From Companilactobacillus hulinensis (lineage in GTDB: Bacteria > Bacillota > Bacilli > Lactobacillales > Lactobacillaceae), in assembly GCF_003946555.1 (NCBI RefSeq), contig NZ_RHOO01000005.1, forward strand, positions 1 to 64,000: a stretch of DNA of 64,000 bases, in the 5' to 3' direction. A program made the translations under genes and the position numbers. The notes beneath the pieces were generated by a model. The model was not told where the DNA came from. It worked only from the letters and a program-made list of their open reading frames with translations, and searched no databases. This document shows, one piece after another, positions 1 to 9,104 of this stretch; the stretch's first letter is position 1, and every line of letters starts with the position of its first letter.

Positions 1-63
1 GTTTTAGGCTGGAATACTGCCATTGATTCATTTCGTGGATATTTAACAAAGTGTTCGGATTAA
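1..63 (+). CDS. C-terminal end of an unidentified protein
   Basis: The window opens inside an open frame that gives 20 residues ending in LTKCSD and then a TAA. A strong hairpin terminator follows directly, which supports a real gene end. Too little is present to name a family. It could equally be a chance open frame, since only 60 coding bases are visible. Confidence 0.4.
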   Translation, partial: VLGWNTAIDSFRGYLTKCSD

Positions 64-83
64 ACTTGCAATCTCTCTTGTGT

Positions 84-138
84 AAAAAAGTCATATCCTA
101 CTTGGTGTTGTTACACCGAGTGAGATATGACCTTTTTC
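84..138. terminator. Bidirectional intrinsic terminator
   Basis: A long stem (GTCATATC...GATATGAC, with CTTGGTGT pairing ACACCGAG) is flanked by an A run on the left and a T run on the right. It sits between the gene that ends at 63 and the antitoxin on the minus strand, so it can serve both. Confidence 0.85.
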
Positions 139-151
139 TTTATAGTATGTA

Positions 152-409
152 TCAAAGATGATTCCAGACGTCATCAAAGTCTTCATTACTATCATTTTTG
201 CGATTTTTAACTTGATGAAAAACATCGGTGTTAATAAGATATAGTGTTTCCTGTATTGAATTCCATTCATCTTGTCCAACCAGTACAGCATCCTTTTCGC
301 TATTTATTGAAGATGAAATGATTACGGCTTTCTTTTCATAATTAGCCATTTGCATAAGATGAAAGAAGTGTTTCTTGGCGTATATATATGTGTATGTTTT
401 ATATGACAT
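152..409 (-). CDS. Phd/YefM-family antitoxin, without a visible toxin
   Basis: An 85-residue protein with the layout of YefM/Phd antitoxins. An N-terminal half would form the DNA-binding fold, followed by the family's conserved stretch ending WNSIQETLYL (about residues 49-58) and an acidic C-terminal tail that normally wraps the toxin. ATG at 409 has GAGGAGA upstream. In YefM-YoeB modules the toxin gene follows directly, but here a terminator follows within 15 bases, so the gene is an orphan. It may repress its own promoter or neutralise a toxin encoded elsewhere. It is divergent from the Panacea gene at 554. Confidence 0.75.
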   Translation of the reverse strand: MSYKTYTYIYAKKHFFHLMQMANYEKKAVIISSSINSEKDAVLVGQDEWNSIQETLYLINTDVFHQVKNRKNDSNEDFDDVWNHL

Positions 410-553
410 GAGATTCTCCTCAATTGGCTTAAAAGTTTGTCATAAGCGTATTATCATTTTATAGTTCAGTCAACGATTATAATTATTTAAATTTGTATAC
501 CGAATTAAAACCATTCATACTATAGTGACTAAGACAAAAGGAGGATGTAGTAA

Positions 554-1015
554 GTGTTGAATGCAATTAAAACATACGGTGTTTTTGAAATCTCAGATTG
601 GTTCCTTACTAAAGAATCAATGCAGCCAAGAAAGCTTCAAAAATTAGTTTATTATGTCCAAGCATGGAGTAACGCACTTTTTGATATTCCACTAATCAAT
701 GATACCGATTTTGAAGCATGGACTAATGGTCCAGTTTCACCGAAATTGAGGGAAAAGTATCTTGATTATGATTGGAATAACATAGAAATTAATAATAATT
801 CAAGTACAATTGAGAATCAGAAAGTATTGAATTTGTTAGAATCTGTGTGGGTTACATATGGTGATAAGGACTATATGGAATTAGAAGCACTATCCCGTAG
901 AGAGTTCCCTTGGATTAGCGCTAGAGGAATATTAAAGTCAAATCAGTCATCTGATAGTATTATTTCTAATGAAGATATGAAGGAATTTTATTTATCCATT
1001 TATAAGAAAGGATAG
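554..1015 (+). CDS. Panacea (DUF4065, SocA/GepA-like) domain protein, probable antitoxin
   Basis: A 153-residue protein with the marks of the Panacea domain: MQPRKLQKLVYYVQAW near residues 23-38, then FEAWTNGPVSPKLREKY near 54-70. The first motif is the K-LQKL-Y segment of the family, and the second is the W-NGPV-P segment. Panacea proteins act as antitoxins that neutralise unrelated toxins encoded next door. I chose the GTG start at 554 because AAAGGAGG lies about 9 bases upstream. The frame closes with TAG at 1013-1015 but stays open beyond it to 1393, so the downstream protein is in phase with this one. Confidence 0.8.
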   Translation: MLNAIKTYGVFEISDWFLTKESMQPRKLQKLVYYVQAWSNALFDIPLINDTDFEAWTNGPVSPKLREKYLDYDWNNIEINNNSSTIENQKVLNLLESVWVTYGDKDYMELEALSRREFPWISARGILKSNQSSDSIISNEDMKEFYLSIYKKG

Positions 1016-1087
1016 CGGTATAAAAATATTAGCATATCAGAAGCAGGTTATCTTACTAATAATATAAATAAGGTTGTCCCGTTTAAA

Positions 1088-1393
1088 TTGGCAATAACTC
1101 GTTCTTTAGATAATGGATACCAATTTAAAAACATGAAACAAAAAGGTATCAAGGATTTTGATAGGTTTGTCAATGAAACAGTTGGCAAAGGTTTAACAAT
1201 AAGTCAGACTAATAAATTATTTTTACGTGCACAAGGACCATCTGAACATATTTTGTTGGATGGTGAAGTTAGAAAAATATTGCATTACGGTAAAGATAGA
1301 ACTACTTTTAGAATTTTCGGCTATTATGACGATAAGGATTATTTTTGTATACATAGAGTAGATCCCAATCACACAGTACATAGGTCCAATTAA
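1088..1393 (+). CDS. Probable Panacea-associated toxin, start uncertain
   Basis: At least 101 residues, rich in basic and aromatic residues. I do not recognise the family with certainty, but a small protein directly after a Panacea gene is normally its toxin. The only ordinary start in frame is TTG at 1088, with a poor ribosome binding site. The frame is open back to the TAG at 1013, and the 24 extra codons (including ISISEAGYLT) look like protein rather than random sequence. True initiation may therefore be upstream at a rare codon, by readthrough of the TAG, or lost by mutation. A terminator follows at 1419. Confidence 0.55.
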   Translation: MAITRSLDNGYQFKNMKQKGIKDFDRFVNETVGKGLTISQTNKLFLRAQGPSEHILLDGEVRKILHYGKDRTTFRIFGYYDDKDYFCIHRVDPNHTVHRSN

Positions 1394-1418
1394 TAAATGA
1401 ATAAGTATGGTAAGATAT

Positions 1419-1462
1419 CCAGCTAAATTATTTTGAATAATTTTAGCTGGAGGCTTCTTTCA
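1419..1462 (+). terminator. Intrinsic terminator after the Panacea module
   Basis: CCAGCTAAA and ATTATT pair with AATAAT and TTTAGCTGG around a TTG loop, followed by a short T-rich stretch. Confidence 0.6.
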
Positions 1463-1500
1463 TGTCCGTAAGCGGCATAGTACATCTAAATAAAAACCAA

Positions 1501-1537
1501 AAAAGGCCACGCAATTGGATTGATTGCGTGGCCTTTT
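1501..1537 (-). terminator. Terminator of the opp operon
   Basis: A perfect 15-base stem (AAAAGGCCACGCAAT against its complement) with a 7-base loop. Read on the minus strand, it is followed by a T-rich tail. It lies 90 bases beyond oppF. Confidence 0.9.
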
Positions 1538-1628
1538 AATTACGGAATTCAATTGAATTCCAAGGTTGTGAGGATAGAGGTTGGATTGGGACCTCTTCAA
1601 AGAATAATGGTGTTTAGACCCCGATCTG

Positions 1629-2552
1629 TTACTTAAACGATGCTGCTTTTTCAGCATTGCAATACAAGAAGTGACCGGGCAGAACTTCTTGTAAGGATTG
1701 ATCGTCACTGAATGGCTTAGAGTGATCAAAATCAATACGTTGACGTGTCTTTTCAACGGCTGGATCTGGAACAGGGATAGCTGACAATAGACTCTGTGTA
1801 TAAGCATGTAAGGGATTGCTATAGATTTCGTCTGAGTCGGCTAGTTCTACGATCTTACCACGATACATAACAGCGATACGATCACTGATGTACTTAACCA
1901 TTGAAAGGTCATGGGCGATAAACATATATGTAAGTCCTTGTTCCTTTTGAATATCCTGCATCAAGTTAACAACTTGTGCTTGGATAGAAACATCAAGAGC
2001 AGAGATAGGTTCATCAGCGATAACGAATTGTGGTTCCACAGCCAACGCACGGGCGATACCAATACGTTGACGTTGTCCACCAGAGAATTCGTAAGGGTAA
2101 CGTGTCATGTGTTCTGGATTCAAGTGAACCATATCTAGTAGTTCACGAACACGCTTCTCACGTTCCTCTTCACCATGAACAAGTCCGTGAACATCAAGGC
2201 CTTCGGCGATGATATCCTTAACTTTCATTCTAGGGTTTAGAGATGCATATGGATCTTGGAAGATCATCTGCATTTCACGACGGAAGTCCTTCATTTGAGG
2301 ACCATGGCTCTTGATCTTACTGATGTCTTGTCCATTGAAGAGGATTTGACCATCGGTTGGATTGTAGAGACGGATAATACTACGACCAGTAGTACTCTTA
2401 CCAGAACCAGATTCACCAACTAGTCCAAAGGTTTCACCTTTGTAGATGTCGAATGATACATCATCAACGGCTTTAACTTCGTTAGGCTTGCCAATGTTGA
2501 AATACTGTTTTAGATGTCTAACTTGAACAATCTTTTCTCTTTCATCTGCCAT
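1629..2552 (-). CDS. oppF: Oligopeptide ABC transporter ATP-binding protein OppF
   Basis: A 307-residue ABC ATPase that powers oligopeptide uptake together with OppD. Walker A GESGSGKST lies at about 46-54, the Q-loop near 99, signature SGGQRQR at 157-163 and Walker B FVIADEP at 176-182. The C-terminal oligopeptide-transporter extension carries Y-NPLHAYTQSLLSAIP. It is the last gene of oppABCDF and its first base overlaps the end of oppD, which implies translational coupling. It recognises 'related' Opp ATPase features, and OppF rather than OppD is assigned from gene order and the shorter C-terminal extension. Confidence 0.93.
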   Translation of the reverse strand: MADEREKIVQVRHLKQYFNIGKPNEVKAVDDVSFDIYKGETFGLVGESGSGKSTTGRSIIRLYNPTDGQILFNGQDISKIKSHGPQMKDFRREMQMIFQDPYASLNPRMKVKDIIAEGLDVHGLVHGEEEREKRVRELLDMVHLNPEHMTRYPYEFSGGQRQRIGIARALAVEPQFVIADEPISALDVSIQAQVVNLMQDIQKEQGLTYMFIAHDLSMVKYISDRIAVMYRGKIVELADSDEIYSNPLHAYTQSLLSAIPVPDPAVEKTRQRIDFDHSKPFSDDQSLQEVLPGHFLYCNAEKAASFK

Positions 2553-3598
2553 TATTTAACACTGCCTCCTAACTCTTTGAATTTTTCAAAACGTTTCTTG
2601 ATAGATGCTGGTGGATCAACTTCTGGAGCATCTGGATGTAGCAACCAAGTGGCTGCATAGTGATTCTTTGAAACCTTGAAGAATGGTGGTTGTTCTTCTT
2701 CATCAATTTGCATCGCATATTTATTACGTGGTGCAAAGGCATCCCCCTTAGGTGGATTCAACAAGTTAGGTGGAGTACCAGGAATTGAGTTCAAACGGTG
2801 AGCTTCACTAGTCTCAAGTGTAGGCATCGAGTCTAACAAGCCCCAAGTGTAAGGGTGTTGAGGATTGTAGAAGATGTCATTAACAGAACCGTATTCGACG
2901 AACTTACCAGCATACATAACAGCTACACGGTCAGCAATACCAGCTACGACACCAAGGTCATGGGTGATGAAGATGATCGAAGTACCAATTTTTTGTTGTA
3001 ACTCTCTTAATAGATCAATAATTTGTGCTTGAACAGTAACGTCAAGGGCTGTTGTTGGTTCATCAGCGATAAGGATCTCTGGGTAATCAACAATGGCGAT
3101 AGCAATAACGATACGTTGTCTTTGACCACCTGAAAATTGGTGAGGGTAGTCTTTCATACGTTCCTTAGGATTAGGAATACCAACTAGTCTAAGAACTTCT
3201 TCAGCACGAGCCATAGCGTCTTTTTTAGAAACATTGTTGTGAATCAAGAGTGGTTCAGCAACTTGTTTACCAATAGGCATAGTTGGGTCAAGTGATGTCA
3301 TAGGGTCCTGGAAGATCATGGCAATCTTGTTACCACGGATAGCATCCATTTCCTTGTCACTCTTTTGTAGGAGGTCATCCCCATGATAGAGGATGCTTCC
3401 TTTTGCGATATCAGCATTCTTTGCTAACAATTGCAGGATAGAACGAACGGTAATTGACTTACCAGAACCAGATTCACCAACGATAGCTAAGGTTTCACCG
3501 GCGTTAAGATCGAAACTAACCCCACGAATAGCTTGGACAGTACCATTGTATGTCGCAAAATTAACATGCAAATCTTTTACTTCTAGAATTTTATCCAT
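2552..3598 (-). CDS. oppD: Oligopeptide ABC transporter ATP-binding protein OppD
   Basis: A 348-residue ABC ATPase and partner of OppF. Walker A GESGSGKS is at about 41-48, the signature is SGGQRQRIVIA and Walker B is ILIADEPTTALD. The C-terminal oligopeptide extension contains HPYTWGLLDSMP. The usual cysteine cluster of many OppD C-terminal domains is not present here (APRNKYAMQ replaces the C-rich segment), which is common in lactobacilli. It lies fourth in the opp operon, 65 bases after oppC. Confidence 0.93.
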   Translation of the reverse strand: MDKILEVKDLHVNFATYNGTVQAIRGVSFDLNAGETLAIVGESGSGKSITVRSILQLLAKNADIAKGSILYHGDDLLQKSDKEMDAIRGNKIAMIFQDPMTSLDPTMPIGKQVAEPLLIHNNVSKKDAMARAEEVLRLVGIPNPKERMKDYPHQFSGGQRQRIVIAIAIVDYPEILIADEPTTALDVTVQAQIIDLLRELQQKIGTSIIFITHDLGVVAGIADRVAVMYAGKFVEYGSVNDIFYNPQHPYTWGLLDSMPTLETSEAHRLNSIPGTPPNLLNPPKGDAFAPRNKYAMQIDEEEQPPFFKVSKNHYAATWLLHPDAPEVDPPASIKKRFEKFKELGGSVK

Positions 3599-3663
3599 TG
3601 CTTATTCATACTCCTTATTTAATCGGGCTACGCATGACGAAGTCATGTTTCACACCTTAGCTT

Positions 3664-4686
3664 TTAATCATCAGACTGTGGATCAAATGCATCACGTAAG
3701 CCATCACCAAGAAGGTTTGTAGCAATCATGATGATACTTAAGATAATAGCAGGTGCCCACATTTGATATGGTAAGAATCTGAAGGCCTTTTGACCATCTG
3801 ATAACAATGTACCTAATGATGCGTTTGGTGCTGGAATACCGATACCAATGAAACTCAAGAAGGCTTCAAAGAAGATTGCATTCGGAATTGTAAACATTGT
3901 TTGAATGATAATTGTTGAAGATAGGTTAGGAATCAAGTGCTTTGTAGCAATCTTAGTTGATGATTCACCAAGAGTTCTAGCAGCTAAGACATATTCTTGT
4001 TCCTTCAATTGGAAGGTCTGAGCACGGATCAAACGTGCCATTGTAACCCAACCAGTGATGGCAATAGCGATAACGATAGAACCAAGACCTGGTTTCAAGA
4101 TGATCATCATCAAGATAACAACGATCAAGTTAGGAACAGATGATACGATTTCAACGATACGTTGCATAATTGTATCAGTTCTGCCGCCTTTCCAACCTGA
4201 AACGATACCGTAAGGAACACCAATGATCAAATCAACCATTGTAGCTAAAACGGCAACGATAAGTGAAAGACGAGTACCATAGATGATTCTTGATAGTAGG
4301 TCACGGCCTAAGTAGTCAGTTCCCAATAGATAGTAAGTACCTTTTGGAGCACCGGCTTGCTTATAAGCATCGACCATGTGACCACCCATGTTCTGGTAAC
4401 CATTGAAACCAGGGATATTAAGATTGCCTAGTTTAGGTGGCAAGTTAGATAAGATAACTTGTTGGGCATTAGGATTGTGTGGTGCTACTAATGGGGCAAA
4501 GAGTGAGATGAGGACGATGATCGAAAGAAGTGTTAAACATACAACAGCGACTTTGTTAGAGAAAAGACGACGACGAACATCTTGCAAGTATGTAAGAGAA
4601 GGTGTGCCGATCTTTTCTTGTTCAGCGTTATTCTCATCATGGACGAATTTGAATTTTTCCTTTGGTACATTTGGAATTTGTTCCAT
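3664..4686 (-). CDS. oppC: Oligopeptide ABC transporter permease OppC
   Basis: A 340-residue membrane permease of the binding-protein-dependent type. It has a hydrophilic N-terminal tail of about 45 residues, a first membrane helix (VAVVCLTLLSIIVLISLFAP), a long extracytoplasmic segment, and then a five-helix core. The cytoplasmic EAA loop that docks the ATPases is visible as VLAARTLGESSTKIATKHLIPN. The family-typical FLGTDYLGRDLLSR segment appears as LLGTDYLGRDLLSR. It is separated from oppB by one base. Confidence 0.93.
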   Translation of the reverse strand: MEQIPNVPKEKFKFVHDENNAEQEKIGTPSLTYLQDVRRRLFSNKVAVVCLTLLSIIVLISLFAPLVAPHNPNAQQVILSNLPPKLGNLNIPGFNGYQNMGGHMVDAYKQAGAPKGTYYLLGTDYLGRDLLSRIIYGTRLSLIVAVLATMVDLIIGVPYGIVSGWKGGRTDTIMQRIVEIVSSVPNLIVVILMMIILKPGLGSIVIAIAITGWVTMARLIRAQTFQLKEQEYVLAARTLGESSTKIATKHLIPNLSSTIIIQTMFTIPNAIFFEAFLSFIGIGIPAPNASLGTLLSDGQKAFRFLPYQMWAPAIILSIIMIATNLLGDGLRDAFDPQSDD

Positions 4687-4687
4687 A

Positions 4688-5620
4688 TTATTCTTTACCT
4701 CCGTTTCCTAATCTAATTCTTGGATCAATGAATCCGTAGAGAATATCGACGATCAAGATGATAACAACCAATAGGAATGAATAGAAGATCGTTAGTCCCA
4801 TGATCGTTGGATAATCATTAGTTGTGATCGACTTAACGAATTGTTCACCGATACCAGGGATCGAGAAAATGTTCTCAACAACCATTGAACCAGTCATAAC
4901 TGAGACGGCCATAGGTCCGATGATTGTAACAACTGGAATTAAGGAATTACGAAGAGCATGCTTTGTAACAACTTTCCAGGCTGAGTTACCTTTTGATTTG
5001 GCTAACTCAATATAATCACTACTCATAACATCGACCATTTCAGTTCTCATAAATCTGGCAACGTTACCTAGTGGCAAGGCTGCTAGAGCAAGTGTTGGAA
5101 GCACACTTGATTGGAAGTTGTCCCATAGAGCAACTGGGTAGATGTGCCATTTGTAGGCCAAGTAGAATTGTAGTAGAACGGCAAGAACGAAAGATGGAAT
5201 TGATAGTCCAAGAATTGAGATGAATGTAGCAAGTGTATCAACCCATGTGTTCTTACGAATAGCAGCAACTGCACCAAGTAAGATACCAAGTACAGTACCA
5301 ACGACCATAGCTTGAGCACCAATTTGCATTGATGGAGCAAGACGTTGACCGATCAATGCTGTAACAGGTTCATTGTTGAATTGGAATGATGTTCCAAGGT
5401 TACCTTGAAGCAAACCACCCATATAACGTACATATTGAACAAAGACTGATTGATCCAAACCATATTGAGCTTTAACGATCTTCAGCTGATCTGGCGACAT
5501 ACGGTTCTGGTTAGAGAACGGTGTACCAGGAAGCAACTTCATTAGGAAGAAAGTCAGAGTTGCAATGATGAAAAGGGTCAAAAACAGATAGAAAATTCTT
5601 TTGAGAATATACTTAGTCAT
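4688..5620 (-). CDS. oppB: Oligopeptide ABC transporter permease OppB
   Basis: A 310-residue permease with six predicted membrane helices. The N terminus ILKRIFYLFLTLFIIATLTF and the following LLPGTPF segment are typical of OppB/DppB. The EAA loop reads YIELAKSKGNSAWKVVTKHALRN. It pairs with OppC to form the channel. It begins 22 bases after the end of oppA, within the same operon. Confidence 0.93.
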   Translation of the reverse strand: MTKYILKRIFYLFLTLFIIATLTFFLMKLLPGTPFSNQNRMSPDQLKIVKAQYGLDQSVFVQYVRYMGGLLQGNLGTSFQFNNEPVTALIGQRLAPSMQIGAQAMVVGTVLGILLGAVAAIRKNTWVDTLATFISILGLSIPSFVLAVLLQFYLAYKWHIYPVALWDNFQSSVLPTLALAALPLGNVARFMRTEMVDVMSSDYIELAKSKGNSAWKVVTKHALRNSLIPVVTIIGPMAVSVMTGSMVVENIFSIPGIGEQFVKSITTNDYPTIMGLTIFYSFLLVVIILIVDILYGFIDPRIRLGNGGKE

Positions 5621-5642
5621 ATTTAATCTCCCTAACTCCTAA

Positions 5643-7277
5643 TTATTTTTTGTATACAGTGGCAAGGTTATAGCTACCATTTGGTGTGATTCTGTAGTTC
5701 TTAACATTTTCTCTAGTTAAGTTGGCTTGATATGTCTGGTATAGCGGAATTGCACCTTGATCTTCAGTCAAGATTGCAGTTGCGTCTAGAAGATCTTGCC
5801 ATCTAGCTTCAGGATCAGTAGCATCAGTTGTCTTACTCTTCTTGATCAATGCATCGTATTCTTTATTTGAATACTTACCATCATTTTGAGGATTACCAGT
5901 TGTAAATAAGTCTAAGAATGTGACAGGGTCTGGGAAGTCAGCATTCCAAGCTGTAACAACGATATCAAAATCACCGGTCATAGATTTGTTTAGACGTGAC
6001 TTGAATGGAACGTTTTGCAAGGTGATGTTTAGTCCTGGCAAGTTCTTCTCAAGTTGACCTTGTAGATACTCATTTTGCTTCTTAGCACCATCAGTATCGT
6101 CACCTAAAATAGTGAAGTTAAGTTTCTTTTGACCAGTTTCTTTCAATCCTTCTTTCCAAAGTTTCTTGGCAAGTTTTGGATTGTATTGTGAATATTTACC
6201 TGGAGCTTTAAGTGCTTCTTCTTTAGTGAAATCTTTTCCAGTCTTTTCGTTGTAAGACATACCACTAGGAACGACAGTGTCGTCAACACCGGCAGTCTTA
6301 CCAAGAACATTATCAGTTAATTGTTCACGATTGATCGACATTGAGATAGCTTGTCTGATCTTCTTGTTTCTGAAGAATGGGTACTTCTTTTGATTCAATT
6401 CAAAGTAGAATGTAGCCGCAAGTTTATCATTAGAGAATGTCTTGTAACTTGAAACTTGGCGAGCAGTATCACCACTGATCTTTTGTAGACGGTTGATACG
6501 GTTGGCGTCATAAAGGTTCAATCCAGTATTGTTATCCTTAACAACGTAGTACTTAACCTTATCAAGTTTAACGACTTTGGCATTCCAGTACTTGTCATTC
6601 TTTACTTCAGTCCAGTTGTTCTTGGAAACATTCCAGTTAACGAGTTTGAATGGTCCGTTGAAGACCATACCGGCACTCTTTAATCCATATTGCTTACCAG
6701 CTTTTTCTACGGCTGGTTTGTATTGTGGATAGAAAGTTGAACTGGCCATCAATGTGTTGAAGTATGGAATGGCGTTCTCCAATGTAACTTGGAGAGTGTA
6801 GTCATCCAATGCCTTAATACCTAGAGTATTAACTGGTTTCTTACCAGAGTTGATAGCATCAGCGTTCTTAATTCCTGTGTAAATGTAGGCATATTGTGAA
6901 GCAGTCTTTGGATCGACCGTTCTGCGCCATGCATAGACAAAGTCTTGGGCTCTAACAGGCTTACCGTTAGACCAAACGGTGTGTTTTAATTTGTAAGTAT
7001 ATGTTTTACCATTATTTGTTGGTTTAACAACACTCTTGGCAATTGCAGGTTCGAGTTTCCCGCCATCGAATCGATACAAGCCTTCCATAGTATCAGTTAA
7101 ACCTTGAGCACCGATAACGTCCGTGTTCATCGACGAATCCATTGTTGCGATAACATCACTGGAACTAATAGATAAGGTATTCTTATCATCTTTTTCAGTT
7201 GATGATCCACAACCAGTTAGAACTAACGCAAGTGCCAAGACTGGCAACAGTGCTAGTAGATACTTCTTATATTTCAT
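5643..7277 (-). CDS. oppA: Oligopeptide-binding lipoprotein OppA
   Basis: A 544-residue extracellular solute-binding protein (family 5). The signal peptide is followed by lipobox LTGC with the lipid-anchored cysteine at residue 23. It binds peptides outside the membrane and hands them to OppBC. Mid-protein segments such as RIRQAISMSINREQL and the late AWNADFPDPVTFLDLF are typical of the family. The start has GGGAGG upstream. It is the first gene of oppABCDF, and the gene order A-B-C-D-F is complete in the window. Confidence 0.93.
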   Translation of the reverse strand: MKYKKYLLALLPVLALALVLTGCGSSTEKDDKNTLSISSSDVIATMDSSMNTDVIGAQGLTDTMEGLYRFDGGKLEPAIAKSVVKPTNNGKTYTYKLKHTVWSNGKPVRAQDFVYAWRRTVDPKTASQYAYIYTGIKNADAINSGKKPVNTLGIKALDDYTLQVTLENAIPYFNTLMASSTFYPQYKPAVEKAGKQYGLKSAGMVFNGPFKLVNWNVSKNNWTEVKNDKYWNAKVVKLDKVKYYVVKDNNTGLNLYDANRINRLQKISGDTARQVSSYKTFSNDKLAATFYFELNQKKYPFFRNKKIRQAISMSINREQLTDNVLGKTAGVDDTVVPSGMSYNEKTGKDFTKEEALKAPGKYSQYNPKLAKKLWKEGLKETGQKKLNFTILGDDTDGAKKQNEYLQGQLEKNLPGLNITLQNVPFKSRLNKSMTGDFDIVVTAWNADFPDPVTFLDLFTTGNPQNDGKYSNKEYDALIKKSKTTDATDPEARWQDLLDATAILTEDQGAIPLYQTYQANLTRENVKNYRITPNGSYNLATVYKK

Positions 7278-7414
7278 TACACAACCTCCCTAAAAACTAA
7301 ACAACAATATTATTAGATTACACCATTAAACATTAAATACAAGGATTCATTATTAAAAAACTTCTAATGTTTGATAAAATCATATAATACCTTTAATAAA
7401 AATGCAAATAAAAA

Positions 7415-7444
7415 CAGAAATATCTTTAAAAAAAGATATTTCTG
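7415..7444 (-). terminator. Terminator of hflX
   Basis: A 13-base stem (CAGAAATATCTTT and its complement) around an A-rich loop. On the minus strand it is followed by a T-rich tail (TTTTTATTT). It separates hflX from the opp operon promoter region. Confidence 0.85.
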
Positions 7445-7487
7445 CTTATGATTTTTTAATAATTAATTTAAAAATTAGAAAACCGGT

Positions 7488-8768
7488 CTATACGTTCACT
7501 TGGATAAAGCGTTCATAACGTTCTAGCTCATCTGAACTCAGATTGGCCTTAAGTAATGAACCCTCGTTAGTGAATTCCTTACTGATAATTTGAGAATTTC
7601 GTAAAATCTCTTCGGCGAATTTCTGTTGGTCATAAGGAATCAATAAGTCGACTAGCTTGTAGTTAGAGAACAACTTCAACTTGATTAAATCGACTAATTT
7701 GTTGATAGACTTGGCATCAAGTGCGGAGTAATAAATATTGTCTCCTTCAATAGTAGGGAAGACTTGTCCGGGTTTGAGATCAGCCTTGTTGAAGGCATAG
7801 ATCATTGGTTTACCCGTAACGCCAACTTCTTTCAATGTCTTCTCAGTAACTTCTAACATGTTCTTCCAATGTTCATCACTAACATCAATAACTTGGACCA
7901 ACAGGTCGGCATCCTTGGCTTCTTTTAAGGTAGTCTTGAATGATTCGATCAAGTTGTGGGGAAGTTTGCTAACAAAGCCGACGGTATCAGACAATAGGAA
8001 ACTTGTGTTGTCTTCAAGGTCGATCTTTCTAACTGATGTATCAAGTGTTGCGAAGAGCATGTCTTTTTCGAAGACCTTGCGGTCTTCAGATTCTTCTTTG
8101 TTGAAGTTAAGTAATCCATTCATAGTTGTCGATTTACCGGCATTGGTGTAACCGACTAATGAAATTAGTGGCAAGCTGGTATTGGTACGACGACGACTTT
8201 GGACATTGATAGTCTTATCAACTGTCTTCAATTGGTCCTTCAAGTAAGTGATACGTTTGCGAATGACACGACGGTCAAGCTCTAGCTTAGTCTCACCAGC
8301 ACCACGGTTTGCTAACCCACCTGAAGCTGACTGTTGATCCAGTGGGTTACCTGACGGATGAATTCTTGGTAGTTGATATTGTAGTTTGGCAATTTCAACT
8401 TGTAGCTTAGCTTGGCGAGTATGTGCTCGATTGGAGAATACTTGCAAGATCAATTCTGTACGATCCATGAAGCTGAGCTTGGTCTCTTTTTCGAGGTTTC
8501 TAATTTGTGATGGTGTAAGTTCATCATTCAAGACGATCGTAGTAACGTCGTCTGCATTGGCGATTTCTTTGATCTCGGTAACTTTACCAGAACCAAAGTA
8601 TGTCTTAGCACTGACACTATCGACGTTTTGTTTGATGACGTCAGCGACTTTCATGTTGTTCGCTTCAACTAGTGAACCTAATTCTTCCATTGTATAGTCG
8701 AAGTCGAGTTGTTTATGACTAACTCCGGCCACAATCACGCGTTCTTTTGAGTTTATTGTATTTTCCAT
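7488..8768 (-). CDS. hflX: Ribosome-associated GTPase HflX
   Basis: A 426-residue GTPase that binds and splits stalled ribosomes. The N-terminal HflX domain contains the family signature with GGLANRGAGETKLELDRR, followed by a coiled region and a G domain: G1 GYTNAGKST, G3 DTVGF and G4 NKAD. I chose ATG at 8768 because AGGAGG lies 7 bases upstream. A GTG 18 bases earlier would place that ribosome binding site inside the gene. It is transcribed alone between two terminators. Confidence 0.93.
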   Translation of the reverse strand: MENTINSKERVIVAGVSHKQLDFDYTMEELGSLVEANNMKVADVIKQNVDSVSAKTYFGSGKVTEIKEIANADDVTTIVLNDELTPSQIRNLEKETKLSFMDRTELILQVFSNRAHTRQAKLQVEIAKLQYQLPRIHPSGNPLDQQSASGGLANRGAGETKLELDRRVIRKRITYLKDQLKTVDKTINVQSRRRTNTSLPLISLVGYTNAGKSTTMNGLLNFNKEESEDRKVFEKDMLFATLDTSVRKIDLEDNTSFLLSDTVGFVSKLPHNLIESFKTTLKEAKDADLLVQVIDVSDEHWKNMLEVTEKTLKEVGVTGKPMIYAFNKADLKPGQVFPTIEGDNIYYSALDAKSINKLVDLIKLKLFSNYKLVDLLIPYDQQKFAEEILRNSQIISKEFTNEGSLLKANLSSDELERYERFIQVNV

Positions 8769-9005
8769 AAATCCTCCTGGTGGCACTTATACCCCAGGGT
8801 ATTAATGCCAATTAATTATTTGATTGAGTTTTGGTTGGCTCTTTTTAATCTCATGATCAAATACTTCCTTTCGATAATATGGTTCTATCATACCATGGTA
8901 GAAGGATTTGTTGTATATAATAGGTAGAAAGTGAAGATGGGATGGCTATGATATTTCATTTGTTGTAAGTTTGTCTCCAGGACTAGTTTTGCTGAGAAAA
9001 ATAAC

Positions 9006-9036
9006 TTTCAGGACGTCAAACACTATGGTTCAGGAT
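9006..9036 (+). promoter_or_regulatory. Direct-repeat operator (TTCAGGA x2), probable LytTR regulator site
   Basis: TTCAGGA occurs at 9007-9013 and again at 9029-9035, starts 22 bases apart and so on the same face of the helix. A -10-like TTAAAC lies about 30 bases further on, ahead of the small gene at 9105. The same arrangement recurs near 10.88, 13.3, 14.25 and 16.11 kb. LytTR regulators of the PlnC/AgrA type bind pairs of 9-base repeats at this spacing. Confidence 0.75.
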
Positions 9037-9104
9037 AAATTAATGTTCATTGTGTATTCACATGTTAAACTGTTGTCTATTAAACATGGAGGGATGTGTC
9101 GATA

